NCBI GenBank assembly: GCA_932294295.1
Contig: OW028579.1
Coordinates: forward strand, 434,001 to 498,000
Direction of reading: 5' to 3'
Origin: Alitta virens
Lineage: Eukaryota > Annelida > Polychaeta > Phyllodocida > Nereididae
DNA length: 64,000 bases
In this document: piece by piece, positions 50,601-61,700 of the stretch
Layout: every line of letters begins with the position of its first letter
Position numbering within the stretch: position 1 is the first letter of the stretch
Made by a program: the position numbers and the translations under genes
The notes under the pieces: generated by a model
The model's input: only the letters and a program-made list of their open reading frames with translations
Databases searched by the model: none
What the model was told of the DNA's origin: nothing

Positions 50601-52132
50601 TTCTATAACTACAAATGTATGACTTTAATTATGTCCACTATCTGGTAGGCATAAAATACTAAGCAATATCTAGAAAAGTGACATTTTAAATCTTTTGATT
50701 AATACATCTCACAATTTCATATTTGACAACTAAATTTTCCAAAAGTATTATTTAACATAATTTAATTTGATACATAATTTAATTCTTTTTTGTGACTTGT
50801 ACTGGAGAAAGTAAATTTGAGGCTCCAATTTTTTTTGCCACATTTGGAAGCCTCATATCCTAAGGTAAATGGGGAGCATTTCATACTTCTATGGTGTAAT
50901 GTACACTAGACTAGTCCCTGCCCAATGTCCTCAGTACAAAATTTGGCTTATTATATATCATCTTATTGACATGTTTTTTTCCAAAATTAGGTGTCGATAC
51001 CAACTTCTTAGAACACAATGTTAACTGAACCAAGCACAATTGCCCATGAAGTAAGAACAAGGCCAGCAGATTACATAATTCATATTGTATATTGAAATGG
51101 ATACTTTTGATTCAGCTCATCTTTAGTTCTTGGGCAGTTAGGCTACATTCAATGGCAATTTATCCTTGACACTTTGTGATGTGCTCTCAACAAAGCTGAA
51201 ATGCATTTAGCACCATTTTACTAACAGAGCCTAATCACTGATTCTAAATATTTTAAATCCCTTCAAACCTGTAGGACAAGGACTTTTAAAAGTTTAAAAT
51301 TGTTCAGCAGTTATTTAATGGACACATGACTCTGCCAAAAGAGTACTACTCAATAGGACTCCTGCATTCAATAAGAATTTTCATAGCTGGCCAATAGGCC
51401 AACATATATATCGACTTAAATCATTGTTTCTCATCTACGTGGTTTGAAATTGTTATATGGCAATTAACCAGGACCTGCTCTTAAACAAAGGCCCAAGTGC
51501 AATTGACACTTAACTGGCCAGTTCACACTCAAGCAGTTTGAGATAGCGAGGCTTATTTTGTACAGGACATTCGTTATATCATGGAGTCTCTAGTGACTCC
51601 ATGGTTATATCTGTAAGATATTTATAATTAAATGAGCCCTTGACCGCAGGAGTTATGTGTCATCTAGGAATATTAATTCAAACAATTTAAAAGTTAAAAC
51701 ACATGTCTAATTGTTGACAGAGACTGGTGCATTACACACTATCTAATCAGTAGTAATCACAAAAAAACCGAATAGATATTATGGGAAGAATACAACAGAT
51801 TTTACATTACAGATGATTAATTTATGATGTAAAAATGTGTTAAAAGTTTTGTGTATATCTTTACAGACAATTATCTACACTTTATGAAATTATAACCAAA
51901 CCTAAATGTATTAATTTGGATTGCTATGTAACAATACGTCAACGAAAAATACTATTTTCCCATTTCTTTACTGTTTCTTCTTTTAATGGTCAACCTACAC
52001 AGTGCATTATTGACAGAATTTGTCCCTTTTCCATGTTAGATAAATTATAGAAATAATTAGATTATATAACTGTATAAGAATATGCAAGACTTACTCATTA
52101 AGATTCATTTCATTGTAGTTTTCCCCAGCCAT
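35671..52132 (-). CDS. Uncharacterised 14-exon protein with UIM-like charged helix and tandemly duplicated exons
   Basis: Exons: 52132-52095, 47475-47179, 46786-46674, 44690-44580, 44310-44219, 42985-42903, 40583-40549 (or -40500), 40418-40340, 39811-39721, 38504-38442, 38085-38023, 37895-37830, 37152-37090, 35778-35671. With the short seventh exon all phases match, giving 1302 bases (433 residues); the long form runs into TGA and would end the protein there. It starts MAGENYNEMNLNELIRN. A basic Gly/Arg-rich stretch (YRGRGRPRAG) is followed by TRQQVASTIKATFDIEG, then an acidic linker (LSDHDEDL), and FEKKILVLAEAIAKQSDM. Later comes LREAQDREFAEAMAADR, which resembles a ubiquitin-interacting motif or the FREQQD element of UBX proteins, and a Lys/Arg-rich C-terminus (KAYLKKRKHKSK), possibly nuclear. 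No enzyme domain recognised. The function is unknown; G2E3-like invertebrate proteins share a similar charged helix. Confidence 0.7.
36880..36965 (+). repeat. tRNA-derived SINE head (weak)
   Basis: CTGGCTTGTTAATATC (degenerate A box) and GACTTCGAACCC (good B box) with tRNA-like spacing, in an intron of the minus-strand gene. Confidence 0.35.
37830..38504 (-). repeat. Three tandem copies of one coding exon
   Basis: Exons 38504-38442, 38085-38023 and 37895-37830 are homologous. The first two encode almost the same 21 residues (ERE(A/T)EVAAERSSTATSRDDN, then L) and the third 22 residues with ELTAECSSTATS in common. Each starts after AAAG and ends before GTGAGTAGAAA, and each is phase 0 at both ends, so any number can be included without a frameshift. 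The flanking introns are duplicated too (repeat unit about 205 bp before the MITE insertion). The middle pair is nearly identical, so that duplication is recent. Confidence 0.8.
38148..38359. mobile_element. GC-run hAT MITE with 8-bp target duplication
   Basis: Ends CAGTGGCGTAGCTA and its near reverse complement TAGCTATGCCACTG; flanked by TCTGTCAT on both sides (38140-38147 and 38360-38367). The 212-bp interior is dominated by C runs of 8-11 bases. Partial relatives end at about 4222 and 28782. It lies in the intron between two copies of the duplicated exon and interrupts one copy of the duplicated intron. Confidence 0.88.
39021..39056. repeat. Dispersed palindrome, copy 3
   Basis: TGTAACCATGGAGTC, ACTAGA, GACTGCATGGTGTAA: the same palindrome with one mismatch in the arms. 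Confidence 0.7.
41232..41400 (+). repeat. Dispersed repeat, second copy
   Basis: Counterpart of 34674-34800, in an intron of the 14-exon gene, with a longer middle section that recurs at 42240-42300. Confidence 0.65.
43135..44160. other. Intronic DNA with GGTCA-rich words
   Basis: AAAGGTCAATGTCACAGATG, GACCTCAAAG, GGCCAAGGTCATGG and AGAGGTCACA recur between 43390 and 43970. They look like parts of a dispersed repeat; nuclear-receptor half-sites are a possible but unsupported alternative. Confidence 0.3.
46286..46309. repeat. Dispersed palindrome, copy 4
   Basis: CATGGTGTC, TCTAGT, AACTCCATG; two arm mismatches; preceded by ATAAC as in other copies. Confidence 0.65.
49475..49498. repeat. Dispersed palindrome, copy 5
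   Basis: CATGGAGTT, ACTAGA, GACTCCATG, one arm mismatch. Confidence 0.7.
51580..51603. repeat. Dispersed palindrome, copy 6 (perfect arms)
   Basis: CATGGAGTC, TCTAGT, GACTCCATG, with outer bases also paired (TATAT before, GTTATAT after). Confidence 0.8.
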
Positions 52133-52473
52133 ATTTTGCCTGCAAAAAACCATAATTAATATGTCACCTTTGAACTACCAGAATAATGTGCTTATTTAGC
52201 CTTTGGAGGTACTATGTCTTTTTAAAAGTATGGAATTCATTACTGGTATATACAAAGAAATGAAATGTTAAACAAGAAAATAAAGATAATCATTAAAATC
52301 ATAACAGTTAAAGCACAATAAAACAAATACATCAGATTTGGTGTCCTTATATTAGTCCTAGCAGTCTAATACATATAAATTACTTCCAACATTAACCTCC
52401 ATACTACTACCAGATAATCATTTTAGCAAACTATCTCACGAGTCATATAATTTCATTGAATAAGTGTACTCAC

Positions 52474-52778
52474 TCTTCCTGAATCATTCAACGTGTTGAG
52501 GTGCTGTAAACTACTTCATGTACCACTGTCAAAACGTTCTTTGTCCAAGAATGGAACCAACTGTTTGCTCTCAAGTCAAAGGGTCAAATGAATTCCCCCC
52601 CCCCCTCCCCCACAATAAAATTGTAGCGCCACCAACCCAATCAACGGTAAGGGTTGCATATTATTGGTTGACCATCGGAAGTGGGGGGGGGGGGGGCTGG
52701 GGGCATTTGATTTCATTCAACAACCAGCACTTGGATGAACCACACTTAAGCTGACAAGAGATTGAAGAATCTTTGAAA
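52474..52778. promoter_or_regulatory. Likely bidirectional promoter region
   Basis: A minus-strand GTGAGT donor at 52468-52473 ends a probable 5' UTR exon of the 14-exon gene. About 300 bases away on the plus strand is the ATG of the integrase-like gene (52779). The interval between holds a C run and a G run (about 52596 and 52683). No TATA box stands out. Head-to-head spacing this short implies shared regulation; this is inferred from gene layout. Confidence 0.5.
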
Positions 52779-55700
52779 ATGGGGAAGATATTTCTATTGG
52801 TTGCATTTTGCATGCATGGACTACCGGAGTGTCGCAGTAAGTACAGCTATACTGAATATATATTTCTAGCATCAGGATTTAACTTAGTTGATGTATCAAT
52901 ATGGGTAACGAGTCATTTCGTAGACATGCCAAATGGTCGTCAGCCAATTTCGTTGACAACCATTTCGTTGACAACCAACCCGTTGACATAAGGACAGCAA
53001 ACTCATTGACAATCAACACCCTCGGCCTAACCATCTTATTGACAGAAAATCGTTGTTATACCAACTCGTTGACCTGTCGACGAGTTGGTATTGCTAACTC
53101 ATTGACACCGGTTTTTCCCGGCCGTCGGCCTCCCCTTGCCCCCCTCGATCATGGTTTTCTTGTATTTTCTTCGTTAATTTTTGGTGTAAAGCAATATAAT
53201 GGACATCCTTTTATAGATCTCATTCATACGAATAATTTCAGGGCAAGTATTCCGCTGTGGAAGCTTTATAACGACCGAGTAATCGTCAGAGTCAGACTTT
53301 TCGACAAATTTCTTTTGAATCAGTTATGTTATTGCTATTATCATGATGCATGAAACTGGAGACAATGTAAATAAATAAGCAAACAAACAAACAAAACCTT
53401 CCTTTAACTCCATTGTATTGATTAGCTTTTGATATATTCAGGTGCACCTGATCGGGCAGTGATCGGAAATGCCCTTGCGGAAGGACGGGCTAACCAAGAG
53501 AGTGCAAATGATATTTTGAGACGAAGGGGCAGTGCGGTTGAGGCTGAGGACCTTCTTGTCAGGTTTGATGACAACCTGCAAAACCTACGAACACTGACGG
53601 ATGCATTTGATGCTATTGACCTTCAAAATCAACAAATGTGTAATCTACAGAGAGAAATGCGCAGAGTGTATGTTAGACTAAATCAAGACAGGGAGAAACT
53701 TCGAGAAATGCTAAGGGCTGAGAACGACAGGTACCAAGCAGCCATTGTGAGGACCAGTCAGCCTGGACGGCCTAAAGTGGAGATCACACGGGACCAACTG
53801 CTAATATTTCAACAGCTTGGATTTCCATGGACTGCTATGGCCAGAATGTTAGGTGAGTAATCATTCTTATATTACTTGACAACATCAAATAACGTGTTTT
53901 CTTTTCTGTTGGAGGACTGTTAAGGTGGTGGGGGAGGGGGTTGGGGGGTTATGCAACACAATTCATATATTATGTTTAATTTCAGTAAATACATGTCTTG
54001 ATTACAGAACTGATTGCTACATGGTGTTGAGAGTCAGCATCAATTATGTAAGCCTGTCCGACCATGCATGTACAATGAATTTCAATTGAATAAAGTTCAT
54101 GGTAACCTAATTAATAAGGTCACGCTACAAGGCCAGACCTTTGCAGTGACTCTTTCTACTGCAAGACTTAGCCCCCTCCCTCTTCCGACAGTGTAGGTTT
54201 AGCTAGGACAGTGCAGTGCCATAACACATTCCTCTCCTTCTTCTCGCCTCATTTTCTCTTCTCTCTTCATTTCCTCCTCTTATCCCAGGAATCTCTGGTA
54301 CAATATAAAAGTTTTGAGAATTTCGTTTAATATGGCCACTGACCCCATACCCCATGATCAGGTGATTGTTAAGTTGCTGCAGGTGTGAGATACCACTGCA
54401 ACACGCTTGGCCACTACTTGGTTGTATACATAGCATGGGGCCTACCCAAGAAAGACTTGGCCCCTAAACTAGTGTTGCACGACACTACCAACCCCTATTC
54501 ACAGTTGACTCCATGGTTAACAGTGTTCAAATTGTGTTTGAATTGAGAAAAATATTTTTAAGATTGCATTAAACATATCAGTCAGTTTATCATAGTCTCA
54601 CACACCAAGTGGCATAAAATTCCCGTATACTTTTAATGATAATGCACTTATACTCACGAAATATGCAGTAATACCTTGTGTGTATATATATATACATATC
54701 TTGGCTATGGCTAAGAACATTTGGAATAAATAGAAATAAATAATTTATATCGTTTCTTAAGCAAAACTCGTCCATAATTGCACATACATGCCTGAAACTT
54801 TGCCTGAGTATGTCTGAAATAGTGTCTTTTGGGGGTGTCATCTCTATAGATAACATGGAATTTGCATAATAAAGTGCAAAATCGTTTTCAAAACATGATT
54901 AAATCTCACATGATTGAAATTTTGCAAATAACACAGCTACATAACATCTATATCATTCTATTTTCTAACTAATAGAGAATCTGGAAAAATGCCAAAAATC
55001 GTGTTAAAATATACTTTCGGAGCAAAACTCTTAGCACTGATATATACTGCCGTGATAAAAAGGAAAGCCAAATATCTCCGTAAATATTATATACTTCCTA
55101 TTAATATATAAAAAGCCGTTTTTTAAAGTCACATCATTATATAACGACTGTATTTGATGAACATGTTAATATGTTTTATATATGTAAAATATAACTATAT
55201 ATTTCGAACCCACTATGCTGCTTCCAGCTTTCTTTTGAAACTTTATAACTGAATTAATTGTTGATTTCCAACAGAGAATGCCATAATTGAGATACAGCAT
55301 GAATAAGCTATGATATAAAGTGAGGCAGATATCCTCCATGATAAAATCTCGGAAGTATAACAAATGGGAGAGGTAGTTAAATTATTCATAGCAAGAGGTT
55401 GGGGGAAATTAGTCCGTTGCTGATTTTTTTTTAATAATGAAATATATTTATCTGTTTTCAAGCATTTTCCATGATATGGATAATTTAATTATTCCTGAGC
55501 ATTGAATAACAAAAATACACCGACTGAGTATGGTATTAGGTGGACAACAGCTTTATGGATAATACACTAAGATGAATTCACTTGGCTGAGTAGTTGTTGA
55601 GAAATAGCTATATTACTGCCAGTGCATTATTATGTGGTGTTTATCTTAATTTAGTACACATGCCACAGCAAACCATGAATATAGATAACATCATTTTATT

Positions 55701-58700
55701 TGGCAGAACATTTACTTATAACTTAGCATAATTTAATTGTGTGGGTTTGTGTGGGTTTCATGTAACGACAGTGTGAAAAGAAAATCAGTAATTTTTTTTT
55801 TTAACTGCATGTGCCAAAAATGCTTTTATTTTCACAAGAAAAGTCTCTGATTGTAGATCACAAAAGTGGCTTTTATGTGGGTATGAAATGAATACATTTA
55901 ATTGTGTAAATAACTATAGAGAAGCATTTCTGCTCAGGAAAGTTACTTTTAATGAGCAGAGATTCAATTTCTAGGGCCACTGCCTACCCCCAGCCTGCGC
56001 TACTTTCATTGCCCTCTAACTTAATTGCTTAATATGAGGATTTCAAAGTCAAACTCTGCGTAAACCTGTGAAATATGAAGAAATACTGATCTTTATTAGG
56101 GAATGTTCAGGTCACAAATTCCCTGGTTCTCTGTATTGCTCCCTCTTCCCCTCCCTGTTACTTTCACAATTTGTAACTTCAAAATGATGTCATATTTTAA
56201 AAATTCCTGCTTCTAAATTGAATAAATTTTGTTTTATATTCAATTAAGTGTGTAATCTCTCTTGTGGAACTCTGGACAAGGCCCAATTTGCAGCCCACTA
56301 AACAGGGTCATTTATGTAAATTGCACTTTTTTGGCATTCATATATCTATGTGACTTGGATTATTTTTTCTGAATAACTATATCAATTTCCAAGTATTATA
56401 TGTTTAACAATGTTACACTTCAGGTATATACACCAATAAATAGATTATACTAACTAGCTACAAGTTGCTGCAAGCTCATCCAGTGCACATGGCAAAGTTG
56501 CGCCATCTTGGAGTTTACCCCTTTATCTAAAAAAGGTTTTTTGGAGCTTAGGCCCATGTAAAAGAGCACAAAAAACTGAGGGAGTTTACCAAATTCCATA
56601 GCTTGGCCCACTCTGTAATGATATTCATGCTGAGAGCCTCCACTCTGTTTATCACAAAGGTTGTGATTCATGATTAGGCCATCATGTATAAGTCCAGTAT
56701 AACATAACATTATGGGGTACTGATATTTTTCATCTATGCCCTTAGCAATGGCAAGTAGGGCCGTCAAATCAACCTGTTTTACCCCAGGAAGAGTATCCCA
56801 TTAAATGGCAGTATTAGAATAGATGAACCCCGTTTTATTGTAATATTTTCCAAAAAAAGTGTATATACCTAAATACATGCGTAGTGAACTTGAATCTGTA
56901 GCTAATTAGTGACAATAAATTAATTGCAAATTAATTAAATGATTACTTCATAGCTAGGCCCCACTCTAGCTAAATCGGTAATGCCTCGGAACTGGCAAAT
57001 TATTTGATGACTATCCTAAGAATCGAGTATGTACACAGTAACTTAGAATGCCAAATTGACAGAGAAAAAACAAAAAAACTGGGAAATAAATAATATATAA
57101 TTAAACCTAAGTCTAGCTGTCGAGTAAGTGAATTATCAAATAAACAGTAAGTTTATCAAAGATGAAATAGCCTAACATTAAAAATCATCCTCAGGAAGGA
57201 CAAAATGGCCACAGCCAAGCAATAAAATCTTGATTGGCTGCTTGCTGGACACTGGGCAGTTAGCTCCGCTTTATGCAATGGCTTGTATGGGGGGGGGGGG
57301 GTCAATCAGCCACCCCCTGTCTTGATGCTTGGCTGAACAGGCTTTGTTTACATCTGGTCAGTTCACTCTCTAATGACCAGATGGCACTCCAGCAAAGTAC
57401 ATTTCCTGGGTGCACGATGGCAGATTGGATAACACAATGAGATGTAGTCTCCTGACTCTCCTTGACAACAATGACTTTGAAGAATTAGACATTTATTAAA
57501 TCACAAAGTATTATCTTTATTACTTGAGCATGTAGCTATTATACTACATAGGCCGTGTTGCTTCCTTTGAAGTGACCATCATCTTTTATGCCTTTGTTGA
57601 AGGTAAACTAATGTGGCGTGGCTTCTGGGTCCGGGTCCAGTTCCGGTTCTATAATGTACCCTTGCACTGGCCAGTGACACTGTCATTTCTGTATCTTAAA
57701 GGCCGAGGGTCTAGGGGCGATTACCCATATAAGGAAATTGGGGTGCTAGAAACTTCTGAATACCTTTGTTGTGATTGGATAATTGCCAATGGTTATTACT
57801 TATTACGTCAGACTGACCACGACCATCGGGGTACAGCAGTCTTGCCACACCTGTCAATCACTGAGTTTAGTTGTTCACTATGACATGGTTATTATAGTTA
57901 TGGCCAATGAAATATTCATTAAGTAAAATGCACACTATCATTGAACAGTATTTTAAGAATAAAACTAACTTTTGAAAGCCCTTAGCATTAATGTGCATTA
58001 AATATATATCTATCTACCTATCTCACTATCTCACTACCTATCTATATATATATATCTATCTATCTATCTATCTATCTCACTATCTATATCACTAGCTATC
58101 TCACTATCTATCTATCTATCTATCCTCTATCTTTCATTTACCATGCTAATATCATATTGCATCAAACTATGCAATTAGCAGGAATATGATGTGAAAATTT
58201 GGCAGTTGTGAATAATCGAAATATCTAAGATGTAAATTATGCACCAGTGATATTATATTTCTGATATAAATAATGGTGTCAACATCAAACTTAAGTAACA
58301 TGGTCATTTCCTGAGGAGTTATATAATGCTACATAAGGAGGATGTGGAACCAACATTTGGGGTTCTATTGTATCGCTGCTAATTTCTCATTGCACCCCCC
58401 CCCCATCTAACTCCCTTGTTATTTCATTGCACCCCCCCCCCCCATGTTACTCCCTTGTTATTTTAAAATTTATGATACATTTTTAATGTCTGACACTTGA
58501 GGTAAGCTTTCTTTTTGTATCTGATTCAATAGTCCCAGGGCACATGACTGATACTGGTTTGTCACTTGTGCATTAAACAAATATCAAGCCATGTGGTTAT
58601 ATGATGTTTTTAAACAACCCAGGCATCTGAGAAGGTGGAGTCATATATATCACGTGACTATCAGCCAATCACAACCAAGGCCGGTTTACAAAACATGTTT

Positions 58701-61700
58701 GACCTCATAAAACACTGTATTTCTGCTTATAATGTCTGAAACACAACTTGTGTGATTAAGCAGTTTTCACAATAACTAATATTGATGCTCCCAAACGAAT
58801 TACGTCATACTAATGTACATATGTATTGTGCCTATAGAGATATTCAAGTTATAAAACAAGGGGTGGGAGATGTTGACCAAACCCAGAATGATGGGGTGCC
58901 TCGATTTGGGCCTTATATGCGTAACTTAATTAATTAGACTCTAATAGAGACTTAGCACATGATGTCACACCCCCTGTGTGGCAGCAGCATCTGCCATATT
59001 GAAAGTCACAAGTTTTTCTTTGAGGTAAAAGTTTATCATCATCGAAAGAATTATTAACCTAAATGTAAATATAATGAGCTTTTTATGTGATGTCTGTACA
59101 AGTGCTCTAAAAACGGCAAAGACTGCACACATGAATATGACTCCGTCAATTAGTGGCAATATCTGAAATAAACATTCTATCACATTCATTTAAATAGCCT
59201 CTAATTGGCTGTAATTAACCATACAGACATGCTCTAGTCACAGCAGAGCTTTTCCATCGAAACATGAGAACTTTTTCATTAACGTCATTCTGAAAGATGT
59301 GAAATGTGTAGCACCCAAAATCACCTGATATATCAAAATATATACAATCCTGGAACCTATGTGTATCTCAGAAATTTGACCATGCTATTACAATAAAACT
59401 ATTAGTCTAGTACATCCATGATTTGAAAGTAGGACATGCATATAATTTAGCAGCTTTCTAAAAAGATAAGGGTTTATGCACAACAAAGTAATTATTAGGT
59501 TTCATATATTTATTCGGAAAAAAGTTATAACCAAGTTTTCTAGACTGACTTATTATTAGTCGTGACCATCTTTGCTGGGGTAACTCAGTGTGGTAAGGGC
59601 CAGCGACTGGCAGCAAGCGAGGTGTGGCTAACTGTCAAAACTGGATTTTGTTTATTATAGCACTCAGTTATCATAGTTATCATTGATCAATGTCTTTTTT
59701 ATGCCTTCAATAATATACCTATGTTTGTTCTTAAACAGGAGTGAGTGTTCGAACCATTTGGAGAAGAGTGCAAGAATTTGAAATAGACAGTCGTGGGCAT
59801 TACACAAATATGACAGATGATGATCTGGATGAAATGGTACATGAAATAAAGGCTGGGATACCGGAAGCAGCAGGAACGGGCATGGTTTCAGGACACTTGA
59901 CAGCACGGGGAGTCCGACTGCCAAATCAACATCTCCGGGTGTATAAAAGTTTGGTTCGTTTGGATGCTTTGGCAACAAGTCAAAGGTGGAATCCTACAAC
60001 AAGGCGGCGAACATACTGGGTCCCAGGTAAATTTCCTATAGGTTTATTTTCCACCCACAGGTTTTAACAATTTAACGTGCCTCACCCAGTGAAGCCAGGT
60101 TGAACCCAAGCAAAAGAATGAGTGCTATGCAACTCACTTTGTAATCTTTTTTTTTGTATTTGGTGTGCACACGGATTTGCAGGCTATATTATTATAAACT
60201 GAATAATAATGAGTGCACACATTATTAATAACATTGACATGCTGTTAATTGAACACAATGATAGTATTGATGCAGTGAATTAGCTGATAGAAAACAAACT
60301 ATGTGTGAACTGTCAAAACTGAATATTTATCAATCTGTTACAAATACCGCATATATATATATATATTTATTTATTCATTAAATTAATTTGCTTATTTGCA
60401 GGTCCGGGAAGTTTGTGGCATATCGATGGCAACCATAAACTTATCAGGTATGTAGATATAAATCTAGTAAAGATTCCTACAGCAACCACCTTGCGTACTG
60501 GCCACTCGGCTAGTGGTATTATCATTATTCTTCCCAAAATAATTTTTCCGTAGTAGTCCGGGATGTCCTGGTGACATTTACCAGCTTTGAGTGACATTAT
60601 AACATGCTATATAGTAAACAACCCCAAAACGCCTACAACAAATGCTGAATTTGACCTTAATGGTAATTTTGAAGGTCACTTGGCAATCAAAACCGTGGTA
60701 ATTTATTAAAATTCAAACTAACTCAAAAATGCCTAAGCACTGAATTTTTATCTGAATTTATTTAATTGAAGAAAATGTTTGTGTATTATTTGGAAACCCA
60801 ATCACTTCGGGCACTACTTCATTTGGCAATTTTTACAGAACTCTTAATTATAGAGAAAAAAACCGAATATATAAAAAAAAATGAAAATGTCTATTTTCAT
60901 ATTCATTCACCCTAGCCAAATGCTAAACACCACCCCGTTCTCAGTTCAGAGGGTACCAGCCAATGGTGTCACGGGGGTATATAACGTAATACCCCAAGTT
61001 TTAAGGCTGGATATTCAAATAATGCTACCTAGAAACTTATGATTTGACACAGGCATTGGGAATAAGCCAATGTTCTACAGTCTTAAAGGATTGTGGGTAG
61101 CAGGAAGTAGGGCGAGGAATATACACTAAATGGAGCCACATGTGTTAAGGGTCGAACCAATGGTCAAACAAACCATTGGCTGGGTCCTGCCTAAGCAATA
61201 AACGCTAGAAGCATTGGCCAGCAAAAACCAACCATTGCATTGCAGCTCCACCTGTGTGCATAATTGGAACTACTGTTTTCTGATAGAAAACTGACCTTCC
61301 TATCTTTAAATGAATATATTTTTTCCATAACATTTTATGACAGTTGATATGCAGTTCAGAAATATTACACTGAATCTACTAATTTATACATAGATTTTTT
61401 TTTTTTGGCATATTTGATACTTTTCAGTATGAATACCTTGACCCCTTTTTAAGATCATAGGTCATTTTTAACTCTAATTTAGCAAATTCAAATTGAAATA
61501 ACTCTGTACCAAGAAGAGATACAGACTTGTGTTTCACTTACGTCACCAAATTGACGCCCTATTGAGGGCAAAGCAGTCAACAAACAAGGGGTCAAAATAT
61601 TGTATAACATTTGGGTAGTGTTAAATTAAAGTTCAAGGTGAAATGTGAATAAGTTGCATTTTAGACCGGCTTTATGGCTGGTTTCCGCTAAAAATGTAAA

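Noticed and set aside
56450..56767. 105-codon minus-strand open frame
   Set aside because: No domain recognised and lies in repeat-rich intron; probably part of an old repeat.
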